64,000 nucleotides of DNA from Isoetes engelmannii (lineage: Eukaryota; Streptophyta; Lycopodiopsida; Isoetales; Isoetaceae). Below the pieces are notes generated by a model. It was not told the origin of the DNA, made no database searches, and worked only from the letters and a program-made list of their open reading frames with translations. The position numbers and the translations under genes are program-made. Position 1 is the stretch's first letter. Every line of letters begins with the position of its first letter. The DNA lies in assembly GCA_011763485.2 (NCBI GenBank), contig JAANSK020000021.1, positions 62,001 through 126,000 on the forward strand. The letters run 5' to 3'. Of the stretch, positions 51,922-60,552 are shown piece after piece.

Positions 51922-52416
51922 TCAAAAAGGACCCGAGAGGTCAGTTTTCAAGGCCTGATTGATGAGATCTTCTGCGGTAACCATGGAAGTCACTGGATAC
52001 AGCTCGGGATGTCGTAACCGATGGCGGATGGCGCACCGAGCGATGTAGCTGAAGTTGACCGGGGCAGTGTTGGGTGGCGTGTTGGTCTCGGCGATGAGAG
52101 TGCCGACCTGAGCCGAAAGGCTGTTCCGCATGACCGTCTTGGTCACCATCATCTTGTTGATGCTATCCGTTCCAGAGACGCGATCGCCGGTCGATGACTC
52201 GTAGAGACTCGGATCGTGAACGATTAGACCGGCGATCGCTTCCTCGATCCAGATCGACCGCTGCTTTGCGTTGTACCCGGTCGACCGCATGGTTTCCATC
52301 ATGGCGCCCATCAAGTACGGTGGCATGGAGACGCGGTGATTGGTGTTGGTGGCTGCAGCTTCCAGCGGAACCTTTATGGGCCGGCCAACCCGAGGCACAA
52401 CCTTAGCGACTGCCAT
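51922..52416 (-). CDS. Third gene of the parAB operon, possible DNA-binding protein
   Basis: 164 residues from ATG 52416, overlapping the parB stop by 14 bp. The start of the mature sequence (VPRVGRPIKVPLE, then RVSMPPYLMGAMMETMRSTGYNAKQRSIWIEEAI) resembles a ribbon-helix-helix type fold: a short strand followed by helices with RSIWIEEAI. It may regulate copy number or partition. No family name is supported. The gene is followed by a palindrome and the operon terminator. Confidence 0.5.
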   Translation of the reverse strand: MAVAKVVPRVGRPIKVPLEAAATNTNHRVSMPPYLMGAMMETMRSTGYNAKQRSIWIEEAIAGLIVHDPSLYESSTGDRVSGTDSINKMMVTKTVMRNSLSAQVGTLIAETNTPPNTAPVNFSYIARCAIRHRLRHPELYPVTSMVTAEDLINQALKTDLSGPF

Positions 52417-53434
52417 TGAGAGACTTGATGAGAGATTCAAAAGCTTTCCTCGAAGAGTCTGGGTCGTCCCAGTTTACGGCTGAGAGGTTCAGGATGGGGG
52501 TCAATGCGTCGTAGATCTGGCGTGCGGCATTAGGTGTGAACTTCGCACTGCTGAAGTAGGACCTTGGTCTGCCACCAAGGGATTTCGCCGCAGGCTTAAC
52601 AGGGAGACCTGGCGACGTATCAGCCACAAGGCTATCGATAACGTCCTGCCGGTATCCGTACTGAGCGATCTTGGGAATAGCTTTCTTCAGCAGGCTCGGA
52701 TCAAGGTCCATTAGCGCTCGGACGTGATAAATGGCCGTTAGCTTCTCAGCGGCGACCAAAGGAATAACCGCTTCTCCCTTGGTCAATAGCCAGTACCAGA
52801 TGCGGGCATCGTGATAGACCAGCTTCAGCTCCCTGGCAAAGTCCTTGGAATTCGCGATGGCCAAATCGTTCTGAGAAACCGCTTCCTCGAACGCCGCCTT
52901 AATCGAGTGCATCTGATCCGCCAGAGTCAGATCGTCACGCAGGACATTCTCGGACAGCTGCTTATTGCGCACCCGGTTCGGACGGCTCTTGTAGACCGTA
53001 ACCCGGACTTCTTCGAAGTTCTGCTTCCTTTCTTCGGGCGCCGTCAACAGGTTGAACATGCAGGCCCAGTACCGACGTTCCCCGGAGATGATCCGGTAGC
53101 CACCACCGGGCAGACCGTACACCTCGATCGGGTTCGACAACCCTTCATGCGCGATCGAAAGCGCCAGCGATCGGATCTTGCTCAGGACCAACGCACGCTT
53201 TTCGTCCGGGAGGTTTTCGGGGTCTTCAAGAACCGACTTGGCATCGAGATCGAGTTTCCGTGGGTTCTCAGGATCAGGTTGCACCGACATGAGGCTGACC
53301 CATTCGGTCGTCAGCTTGCTGGCCGGCGTATCCCGGCCGGAAATCGTGTTGAGGATCTGTTCCCCACCCGAGTCGCGACCTTCAATGGTGAAGCGATCGG
53401 CTTTTCGGCCACTGCCGCGGTTCAACGTCGCCAT
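52403..53434 (-). CDS. parB: ParB-like partition protein
   Basis: 343 residues from ATG 53434 (TGATG overlap with parA). ParB/Srx domain: VQPDPENPRK at 51-60, HEGLSNPIEVY near 96-107, GGGYRIISGERRYWAC at 110-125, SENVLRDDLTLADQ near 155-168. A helix-turn-helix region follows near 190-230. It binds centromere sites and activates ParA. Candidate binding sites are the four composite repeats just upstream of parA (54364-54649). Confidence 0.8.
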   Translation of the reverse strand: MATLNRGSGRKADRFTIEGRDSGGEQILNTISGRDTPASKLTTEWVSLMSVQPDPENPRKLDLDAKSVLEDPENLPDEKRALVLSKIRSLALSIAHEGLSNPIEVYGLPGGGYRIISGERRYWACMFNLLTAPEERKQNFEEVRVTVYKSRPNRVRNKQLSENVLRDDLTLADQMHSIKAAFEEAVSQNDLAIANSKDFARELKLVYHDARIWYWLLTKGEAVIPLVAAEKLTAIYHVRALMDLDPSLLKKAIPKIAQYGYRQDVIDSLVADTSPGLPVKPAAKSLGGRPRSYFSSAKFTPNAARQIYDALTPILNLSAVNWDDPDSSRKAFESLIKSLNGSR

Positions 53435-54327
53435 CAGTTTTTCCCCCAAATCTTCTGGTACATGTATTCGCAGACACCCATCATGAATTCCCGCAGCTCG
53501 GTGTCCTTGCGCTTGTGCATCTCGAAGATCGAGGACGGCGAGGGTTGTTCCGAGTCCAGCTCTTTGAAGATGGCCCGATCCGGCACCCAGAACGGGATCA
53601 TGAACTTGCTGTAGATCGGGCTCCGATCCATTGATTCGAGGATGCCCGTGTGGATCGAAAGTCGTTTATCGACCTTCGACGGAAGAATCCCGAGCACCTG
53701 GACCTCGGGCATGCTCGCCGGCCGGCTTTCGTTTTCACGCCGAACCAGAGCCAGCATTTCGCCCAGGCCCTTTGAAGACTGCGGCTCGGGTACGAAGGGG
53801 ATCAGAACGTGTGTCGCCGCTTTGATCGCGGCCAGCAGCAACGAGTTGGTTGTCGGGCCGGTGTCGATGACGATCACGTCGTAGTCCTGACAGCAGGCTG
53901 CGATGTTGTATCGCAGGTTCTCGACCACGCCGTTGCGAACAGCGGCGTCGTCATGCTGAGCCAGCTTGTACAGGGCAACGGAATCAGCTGGGCAGATCTC
54001 CCAACCCGGCACCGGGGTAGGGGTCGTGACATCGTAGGCCGCGAAGAAGCCGGTCTCGATCAGATCAGCGGTTGACGCCCGGCCACCCCATTCACGGTCC
54101 TCGGGATTGTTCTGCGGGTCGTATCCCGGAAACAACGGCGGCATGATCCGTTCACCAGTGCCCTCCATGTTCAGCAGCAACATGGACAGGTTTGCCTGGT
54201 TGTCGAGGTCCATACTCAAGACTCGTAAGTTCTTGAATCTGGCGAGATATTCGGCGACGTAACGGGCAGTGGTCGTTTTGGATGACCCCCCTTTCCTTTG
54301 ACCCACTGTGATCACTTTCGGGTACAT
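53434..54327 (-). CDS. parA: ParA-like partition ATPase
   Basis: 297 residues from ATG 54327. Deviant Walker A KGGSSKTTTA at 12-21: the signature Lys12 and the second Lys17 are present, but the Gly before Lys17 is replaced by Ser, which is unusual. LSMDLDNQANLS near 37-48 is the Walker A' region, and VIVIDTGPTTNSLL the Walker B region. Lacks an N-terminal HTH domain, so it is of the small ParA type that does not itself bind a specific operator. ATP-dependent positioning of the plasmid is the expected role. Confidence 0.8.
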   Translation of the reverse strand: MYPKVITVGQRKGGSSKTTTARYVAEYLARFKNLRVLSMDLDNQANLSMLLLNMEGTGERIMPPLFPGYDPQNNPEDREWGGRASTADLIETGFFAAYDVTTPTPVPGWEICPADSVALYKLAQHDDAAVRNGVVENLRYNIAACCQDYDVIVIDTGPTTNSLLLAAIKAATHVLIPFVPEPQSSKGLGEMLALVRRENESRPASMPEVQVLGILPSKVDKRLSIHTGILESMDRSPIYSKFMIPFWVPDRAIFKELDSEQPSPSSIFEMHKRKDTELREFMMGVCEYMYQKIWGKN

Positions 54328-54363
54328 GAAATTCTCGATGGGGTAGATCTCCACACCACGATG

Positions 54364-54649
54364 CTGTGGAGGAACAGGGTGCAATCTTCACCCCGTGAAG
54401 ATTGAAGGATACCGCACTGTAAGTGACGAATTCGCCAGCGCCACGATGTTGCTGTGGAGGTACGAGGGTCAATCTTCACGGGGTGAAGATTCGGGATGAG
54501 CCGCCTTTCAGTGGGCCTTCGGGAGTGCGCGTGTGGAGGTAGAAGAGTTAATCTTCACGGGGTGAAGATTCAGCCGACAGACGGTCATCGGGGCATCCGA
54601 CAGCCGGCGCTGTGGAGGTAGAACCCAGAATCTTCACGGGGTGAAGATT
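54364..54649 (+). repeat. Four composite repeats: TGTGGAGG box plus 21-bp palindrome
   Basis: Each unit has (C/G)TGTGGAGG(T/A) followed about 9 bp later by a 21-bp palindrome with arms AATCTTCAC and GTGAAGATT around GGG. The palindromes are at 54383-54403 (centre CCC), 54471-54491, 54550-54570 and 54629-54649; units 2 to 4 repeat every 79 bp. They fill the gap between repA2 and parA and are the likely centromere or regulatory sites. The parA promoter must lie within this array. Confidence 0.9.
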
Positions 54650-54656
54650 GTGAACC

Positions 54657-55685
54657 TCAAGCTGACCTGATCTGCGCGTTTCGGCCGATCCGCGACCGAA
54701 TCTGGGTCGGGTGGGGTGATTCGGTGAGGAGGAAGCGGTGATCGCGTGTGGTGCTGAACATCAGCCCCGGCCACAAATGCTTTCGGACCCAGTTTACTTC
54801 TGACATGAATTGCCGGCTGAACTCCGTCAGGGAGGCATTCGAGCCGAACTGCTCCTGAAGTTCCGTGAAGGGAATAGCCGCCAGATGCCCCCGCTTGCTG
54901 GCCATGATCAGCGCGTAATTTCGACTGACCAGGAAGTGGTAAACGTCGATCCTCATCGCTGAACGGCCTTTGCAGATGACCGACAGGTGCCGAGAATCGA
55001 TCGGCATGGCCCGCTCGCGAATTTCCGCGCAGAAGTCCAAGCTCAGCCGGAATTTGCCGTCGATCGAGTCCATCCACTGCTTGGGTTTCGAGTGTTTCTC
55101 GTCCCAGGCCAGCTCAAGGTTGCTGCTGATCGCAAATGTCCGGATCTTCAGTGAATCGTTGGACCCGATCCGGGGACGGCGACGGATCACGAACGTGGTC
55201 GACATCAGGCGAATAATCTGGTCGATCATAGCGCGGCCGGAACCCTTCTCGCCGGTGCTGGAGCAAACGCCCAACGATCGGCAAAACGCCCGAAACGAAA
55301 AATCAAGGCGGAACTCGCCTTCGGTGGTCAGGGAGTCGGGGAAACGGGTGATGGCGTTGGTCAGCCACATCAGGAACTGCCGCGGAAACTTGCCGTACGG
55401 CAGGAAATCGGGGCGGACGGTTGATCGCATTTCCATGAACAGATCGCCATTACGCCGGACGTAGGCCCCGTTCACCAGCTGCTCCTCTTGAACCTGTCGG
55501 ATCGGCAGGCAAGTTTGGAAAAGGAAGACCGGAGAGAAAAACAGGTCTACCTCCTCAGTCCGATCCTGGTGGACGAGACCGAGGTCCAAGGCTGCCTGCG
55601 CATCGGTCCGGATGAGGTCCAGACTGCTGGCCTGACGCTTCGGGTCGATCTGAGTTGTTTTTCGGAAAACGTCGTTGCTGTTCAT
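54657..55685 (-). CDS. repA: RepA2, second plasmid replication initiator (RPA family)
   Basis: 342 residues from ATG 55685 with GGGAGGG upstream. Core motif LPYGKFPRQFLMWLTNAI at 95-112, then FCRSLGVCSSTGEKGSG near 134-150 and IDQIIRLMSTTFVI. This is the same family as RepA1 (IPYGAVPRMALAHICTYAV) but clearly divergent, so it is not a recent duplicate. Presumed to bind the TGTGGAGAT-type iterons upstream (55.88-56.05 kb). Forms a classic repA-parA-parB replicon with its own origin. Confidence 0.8.
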   Translation of the reverse strand: MNSNDVFRKTTQIDPKRQASSLDLIRTDAQAALDLGLVHQDRTEEVDLFFSPVFLFQTCLPIRQVQEEQLVNGAYVRRNGDLFMEMRSTVRPDFLPYGKFPRQFLMWLTNAITRFPDSLTTEGEFRLDFSFRAFCRSLGVCSSTGEKGSGRAMIDQIIRLMSTTFVIRRRPRIGSNDSLKIRTFAISSNLELAWDEKHSKPKQWMDSIDGKFRLSLDFCAEIRERAMPIDSRHLSVICKGRSAMRIDVYHFLVSRNYALIMASKRGHLAAIPFTELQEQFGSNASLTEFSRQFMSEVNWVRKHLWPGLMFSTTRDHRFLLTESPHPTQIRSRIGRNAQIRSA

Positions 55686-56077
55686 GGTTCCCTCCCTGAC
55701 AGCATCGTCCGAGCTTTCTTTCACCCCGTCAAACGCGACTTTTCGGGCAGGTTTTCGTGGTTATGCACATACGCACAACCCCGGAGAGGCTTTTTTGAAT
55801 CAAAATAAGCAAATCAAAAGCCTAAAAGGGATGGTTCGTAAGCAATTGATTTAATTAACGGAATTGATCATTGATTCGGGCTTATCTCCTCAAAATCGCG
55901 GGCACATCTCCACACTTGTCCGGGGACATCTCCTCAAAATCGGCCGATTTCGTGGGGAAACCTCCTCAAAACGCTCAGGGAACATCTCCACACGAATAAA
56001 CGCTTATCCACAGGCTTATCAAGCCGGCGACTGTGGAGATGTTCCCATTCGTCTGCAGAAGTGCGCGGGGGGGAGGG
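55686..56077. other. Putative origin of replication, replicon 2
   Basis: Upstream of repA2. An AT-rich stretch (55790-55870) is followed by iteron-like ACATCTCCACA or variants at 55883-55892, 55904-55914, 55926-55936, 55959-55969 and 55982-55992, and an inverted copy TGTGGAGATGT at 56032-56042. A perfect DnaA box TTATCCACA lies at 56004-56012. AT-rich segment, iterons and DnaA box together fit an iteron origin. Confidence 0.7.
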
Positions 56078-58708
56078 CTAATTGGGCGCCGAAAGCCCTT
56101 GGTTGAGCCTGTCGAAGGCCGCCAGAAGCTCCTCCTCGGTCTGCCGGGCCACAGGCGGCGGGCGAGGGTAGCGAACTGCCATTCCGATCGCGTCCAGGAC
56201 GCGCTCTGCGGCTTGACGGGGTTGGGGATGGTCGAAGTGGGCATTGACGCCGGTAAGTGCACGCTCAAGGGCGTCCTCGTCAATCGCAAGGGAATCAGGG
56301 AAGGGTTCGCGAGGCTCGCCAATCGGAGTGACATCCAGCGGACTGAGGTCGTAAGGCTCGATCTGATCGTCTGAGACGGTGTTCGCCGGATCGACAGGAT
56401 AGGCATTGCCAGGGAATTCGCGGTCAAGCAAATCACCGACGCCTGGATGCTCTGCTTTCACATCGGCGGGGTCGAAATCGGAACCGCCTGCAGCTAGAAC
56501 ATCAAGAGCGGATCTAGGAACAGACGGCTCAGAATGCTGGTCGACATGACCGAGGCCATCGCTGCCAATGGGTGCCAGAAGGTCAAGATCGTCCAGCATG
56601 TGAGGGGCGGCATCAGAGCCCTGTTGTTGAAGCTCCGACGGAATCGACAGGCCCAACAAAGATGCTAGGCCGCCCCCGCCGCCTCCTCCTGTGATCTTGG
56701 CCTGAGTCTCGACGTCGGCCATCGCCAGCATGCCGATGATGCCCTGCTCGATCGCTCCGAGATGCCGGGCGGCAGCCGTCATGACCGGATCAATGGTTGC
56801 CCAGGGGCCAACCGCCAATGATTCGAAGAAGTTCTCGACCTGCTCGGGTGGCACAACTTGACGCTGTGTGAACATGCCTTCGATCGCCTTGATCTGGTAG
56901 GCGAAAGGCTGCTGATCAGCAGGGTCCGGTTCAGCGATCTTCAGGTATCTGAGGATCCTGAATTCCTTGGGAGGCGTGATGCCGGCATGGAACATCTCAA
57001 CGCGGATCAGACGACCCCGGAAGAAGATGTGGGCCTCACCCTCGATCTGCTCCTGTGCATCTCGTACATCGACGCGGTCAACGCGCGCGATCTGCGCGCC
57101 GCCAGTGTCACGGTAGTCGATGAAGGGGCTGTCGTAGTCTCGCTCGTAGCCTTGGGTTTGAGCCACGTTGGCCTGGCCGCCGAGTTTGGAAAACAGTTCC
57201 CAGGTATCCGCAACCTCAGTGAGCGCCATCATGAATTTGGTGACGGTGTTCGAGACGATCTGATCCGCTTCCTCGGCACTGGCTTTCTTGAAGCCGGCGT
57301 AGTCCTGGCCGGCGAAGATGATCGCGACGTTCAGGCCGCGCGCCTGGGCCGCGGTAACGGCAAAACCCTCGGTGGACTGATAGGCGTACTCGTCCGCGAC
57401 GATGATGAAGGGGACGCGGCCGACGGTCGGGATGTTGTCGAGCACCTCCTGCTTGGTGCCCTCCAGGCGGTGTCCGAGACCAATCGACAGGGCCTGTCTT
57501 GCGCCGGCCAACGAGATCTTGCCGAGATTCCGCAACTCGTCAACCGACTTCTCGATCGCCGGAAGCATGATCACCAGGATCCGGCGATTCATGATCACGT
57601 CGGGAAGATCGACCTCGCCCATGTCGGTCCAGTAAATGTGCCCGTAGGTGTCGGAGAGGCTCGATAGCGCGCGCGTGAAGTAGCTGACGGCGAAGCCGAA
57701 CTGGCGGTAGACCTCGTCTTTCTGCTTCCCGGATTCCTTGGCAATGTCGAATCCAGGCAGGTCACCCAGAAACGCGATGAGGATCGACTTCGACTTGGCG
57801 CTTACCCTCGGATCTGAAGCCAGTCGCATCAGTGCCGGGATGTTCATGTGGGCGCGGATCACGTTGACGCCCAAGTTGGTAGCGCCGCAATCGCGGAGGT
57901 CGACCAAGGGATACAGCGCAGCTGTCAGCAGCGCGATCGCCTTCTGGCCAAACACGGCGTTGTCGCCGGTGGGCGTGTTGATCAGCGAGGAGAGCAGCTG
58001 GACGAGGGAATCCGCCGTTCCGAAGGCAAAAGGATTGCTCGTGTTGCTTGATCGGGCGCGATCGCGGACCCTGCGGGCGCGGTTGCCAGTGATGTAGTTG
58101 ATGACCAGGAAGTCGTCGTCCCGGCCGACACGACGCGCGAGACCCTGGATCTTCCAGGCAAGATCAGGCGCGGCCTTGGCGTCGCTGTAAATCCCGCCCG
58201 AACCCATCGACAGTACGTTGGCCATGCAGCACGACAACAGGGTCTCGGTCTTGCCCGAGCCGGTGGCTCCAAACACCAGCCAGTGCATGACGATGTCTTT
58301 GGCGGCTTCCCAGATCTCGAGCCGGCTGCCCATCTCGTTTCCGATGTGAAACACGCCACGGGCCATGTAAGACGCCACACGACCAGGCTTGGGGTCGTTG
58401 AGGTCTTCGCGCTTCGCTGACATCGGAAGCCGCAGGGGGAGGACGATATTGGCGTCCGTGCTTCTGACGGTGAGATAGAGGATCAGCGCGATCGGAATCG
58501 CGAAGTGGGTCATGATCGGGAAGGCCCATTGCATCAAGGCCATCATCAGGATGATGAATGCCGACGCCGCAGGTTTTCTGAGGAGATCGGTGAAGCGCCG
58601 GCTGGGCGCCCGGATGTCGCGTCGTGACGAGCGGGCATCCAGGTCCTGGTGGTCGAGAACGCCACGTATGGTTCTGCTACGGCCGGCCGCGTCGTTGGGT
58701 GTCGGCAC
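56078..58708 (-). CDS. trbC: TrbC/DotL (IcmO), type IV coupling ATPase
   Basis: 876 residues from GTG 58708 with AGGAG 7 nt upstream. Two N-terminal transmembrane helices (about 48-82), Walker A FGATGSGKTETLL near 146-158, Walker B region PFIIVADEYAY near 440. DotL/TrbC-specific extensions follow (EEADQIVSNTVTKFMMAL near 480, then a long C-terminal tail from about 620 rich in Pro and Asp). It brings the relaxase-DNA complex or protein substrates to the channel with DotM and IcmJ-type partners. Overlaps none; 10 bp after the DotM-like stop. Confidence 0.85.
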   Translation of the reverse strand: MPTPNDAAGRSRTIRGVLDHQDLDARSSRRDIRAPSRRFTDLLRKPAASAFIILMMALMQWAFPIMTHFAIPIALILYLTVRSTDANIVLPLRLPMSAKREDLNDPKPGRVASYMARGVFHIGNEMGSRLEIWEAAKDIVMHWLVFGATGSGKTETLLSCCMANVLSMGSGGIYSDAKAAPDLAWKIQGLARRVGRDDDFLVINYITGNRARRVRDRARSSNTSNPFAFGTADSLVQLLSSLINTPTGDNAVFGQKAIALLTAALYPLVDLRDCGATNLGVNVIRAHMNIPALMRLASDPRVSAKSKSILIAFLGDLPGFDIAKESGKQKDEVYRQFGFAVSYFTRALSSLSDTYGHIYWTDMGEVDLPDVIMNRRILVIMLPAIEKSVDELRNLGKISLAGARQALSIGLGHRLEGTKQEVLDNIPTVGRVPFIIVADEYAYQSTEGFAVTAAQARGLNVAIIFAGQDYAGFKKASAEEADQIVSNTVTKFMMALTEVADTWELFSKLGGQANVAQTQGYERDYDSPFIDYRDTGGAQIARVDRVDVRDAQEQIEGEAHIFFRGRLIRVEMFHAGITPPKEFRILRYLKIAEPDPADQQPFAYQIKAIEGMFTQRQVVPPEQVENFFESLAVGPWATIDPVMTAAARHLGAIEQGIIGMLAMADVETQAKITGGGGGGGLASLLGLSIPSELQQQGSDAAPHMLDDLDLLAPIGSDGLGHVDQHSEPSVPRSALDVLAAGGSDFDPADVKAEHPGVGDLLDREFPGNAYPVDPANTVSDDQIEPYDLSPLDVTPIGEPREPFPDSLAIDEDALERALTGVNAHFDHPQPRQAAERVLDAIGMAVRYPRPPPVARQTEEELLAAFDRLNQGLSAPN

Positions 58709-58718
58709 GCTTTATCTC

Positions 58719-59942
58719 CTAGCGGCCACTCATCTGCAGGCCGGCATCTGCATCGTCTGTTGGGGGCCTGAAATCATCGCTGTCCAACGAGATGGAGCCT
58801 TCGTCTGACAGCGCCTGCCGGAGTTGCATGGCCGCCTGCTTGACCACGGGTTGCGACAGCGCGATTCCCGCGAGCCTTTCGGCAAGGTAGTGCGCACGAA
58901 CACCGGCCGCCTCTGAGTGGGCCTCGCGCATCTTGACCTGGTGCATCGAGTACCAAAGCGTCCGATCGACGGGCCGAAGCCACAGGAACTCCGCGGGCTG
59001 CAGGACGCCGGCGTTATCTAGGGCGGCGTGCCGGATCGCAGTTAGCAGCACGTTGATGTGATGGTGTCGAGCACACAGCCTGACGAACTCGGGTGCATTG
59101 CAGTGCTTCGCAAAGATCGCGTCTGCACCTTCGATGTCGATGACCGAGGGCTTGCCTTTCTTGCCCTGAACAAACGAGCTGCTGCAGCGATCAGCAAGGG
59201 CTGTGCTGGCGTCCCTGTCGACCATCATGTGTGCAAGATGAATGGCAAGGATCGCCTTCTGGTGGGGCAGCAGTTGCTGGTAGGCCAGGAAGGGGGCGCC
59301 CAACTGAACGGCAAATACCTTGGAGGCCCGATCGAAGTCGTAATGAACAGCTTCCGACTCGCGATCATCCTTCGCCAGGGGCTGACGCCGGCCGTCGAGA
59401 AGTAGGCGGTTGCGTAGGGCGAAGGTCCGGTAATCCTCGGCATATCGCCAAGGTCCCTCGGTAGTGCTTTCCTTGAGCGGATTGATCTTCAGGAAGGGGC
59501 GAACGCACGCGAAGTTCTTCGACTGCTCCTCAAGAAGTGACTCGAAGTTCATCTTGCGTTTGTAGCGGTGGCGCAATGACCGCTTCCAGGTCACGTAGGC
59601 GATCCACAGCAGAATGCCGGTCGACCCGTACAGCCAGAACCTTCCGGTGATACTGAGAATGTCGATCAGATCGCCGAACTGAAGCTTCGAGAAACGGCGG
59701 TTTTTGATGTACTCAAGGCCCTTGACGTTGAGCGCGTGCTGCTTTTTCGCCTTGTCAGTGAAGCTGAGGTAGCCCTGAGCGACATGTTCGGCAGCAACGA
59801 TGTCGATGACGGCTCTGCGGAAGGTGTTCTTGTGCGTCCTCCAGGTGATGACGCACAGGAGAATGATCATCAACAGGATGACCAACCCCTGCTTGAGAGG
59901 GTCGTTGTTGGGGCCGGGCGGCGTCGGACTGCTACGGGCCAT
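58719..59942 (-). CDS. trbA: TrbA/DotM (IcmP)-like coupling-complex protein
   Basis: 407 residues from ATG 59942. Three hydrophobic segments near 20-38, 105-125 and a re-entrant part around 100-130, then a cytoplasmic domain with PLKESTTEGPWRYAEDYRTFALRN, LPPHQKAILAIHLAHMM-like sequence and EFLWLRPVDRTLWYSMHQV. All are features of DotM/TrbA, which docks onto DotL. The upstream reading frame beyond ATG 59942 is antisense to other coding and is not used. Overlaps the transglycosylase gene by 11 bp. Confidence 0.75.
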   Translation of the reverse strand: MARSSPTPPGPNNDPLKQGLVILLMIILLCVITWRTHKNTFRRAVIDIVAAEHVAQGYLSFTDKAKKQHALNVKGLEYIKNRRFSKLQFGDLIDILSITGRFWLYGSTGILLWIAYVTWKRSLRHRYKRKMNFESLLEEQSKNFACVRPFLKINPLKESTTEGPWRYAEDYRTFALRNRLLLDGRRQPLAKDDRESEAVHYDFDRASKVFAVQLGAPFLAYQQLLPHQKAILAIHLAHMMVDRDASTALADRCSSSFVQGKKGKPSVIDIEGADAIFAKHCNAPEFVRLCARHHHINVLLTAIRHAALDNAGVLQPAEFLWLRPVDRTLWYSMHQVKMREAHSEAAGVRAHYLAERLAGIALSQPVVKQAAMQLRQALSDEGSISLDSDDFRPPTDDADAGLQMSGR

Positions 59943-60549
59943 GGCTGGTGGCGATCCCGCTGCCAGCGACGCGCACATTGACCCTACCGGCGGGTGCCTG
60001 CGCCGCGGGCAGGACATCTGCCGGCGCAGATTGCGGACCCGTCGTCGGTTGGGATTGACCCGTGGTGACGACGATCGGGAGAGCCCCCTGGCTGAGATAT
60101 GCAAGGGTCTTCTGTCTGAGCCAGGCCAGGTATGGGGCGAAGTGTGTTGACGCCCGGGTGTAATGCTTGACCAGCTGCGCGAGGTAGCGCTGCTGGTAGA
60201 CCGGCGTATTCGAGTGGTAGCGCATCATCGCCTTCCACTGGTTGTCGCCGGTCGCCGTCAGATGCATGCGGAGCAGGTAGGCAGATGCTGCGACGTTGAT
60301 GCACTCGTGATCCCGGATCTGGTCCGTGGTGACCTGCATCCTGTGAAAGATGGGGAGGTTCACGGTGTTGATCTGCATCGGACCGTAATCGATTGTGCTG
60401 TTGGCGTTCCGGTGTTCGGTCCCGGGCTTTCCGCCTTCGGTCATCCGGATGATCAGCAGGGTTTCAGGCGGAATGCGATAGGCTGCCGCAGCGACGATGA
60501 TGCAGGCGGGATCGTGCTGGACTGGCATCGGAGGAGGAGCATCGATCAT
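59932..60549 (-). CDS. Lytic transglycosylase of the transfer or pilus apparatus
   Basis: 205 residues. SLT-type fold with catalytic Glu38 in MTEGGKPG, then YGPMQIN near 55-61, and AAYLLRMHL-type segment near 87. No signal peptide is obvious, which is odd for a periplasmic enzyme, although VirB1-like proteins can have weak ones. Opens the cell wall locally so the machine can pass. In IncI plasmids PilT has this activity; here the gene sits with trbA-trbC homologues instead. Confidence 0.7.
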   Translation of the reverse strand: MIDAPPPMPVQHDPACIIVAAAAYRIPPETLLIIRMTEGGKPGTEHRNANSTIDYGPMQINTVNLPIFHRMQVTTDQIRDHECINVAASAYLLRMHLTATGDNQWKAMMRYHSNTPVYQQRYLAQLVKHYTRASTHFAPYLAWLRQKTLAYLSQGALPIVVTTGQSQPTTGPQSAPADVLPAAQAPAGRVNVRVAGSGIATSHGP

Positions 60550-60552
60550 GGG

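Noticed and set aside
51665-51958. 97-aa + strand frame in the AT-rich block
   Set aside because: No SD, overlaps the end of the opposite gene and the terminator stem, and has no family signal. Kept as non-coding.
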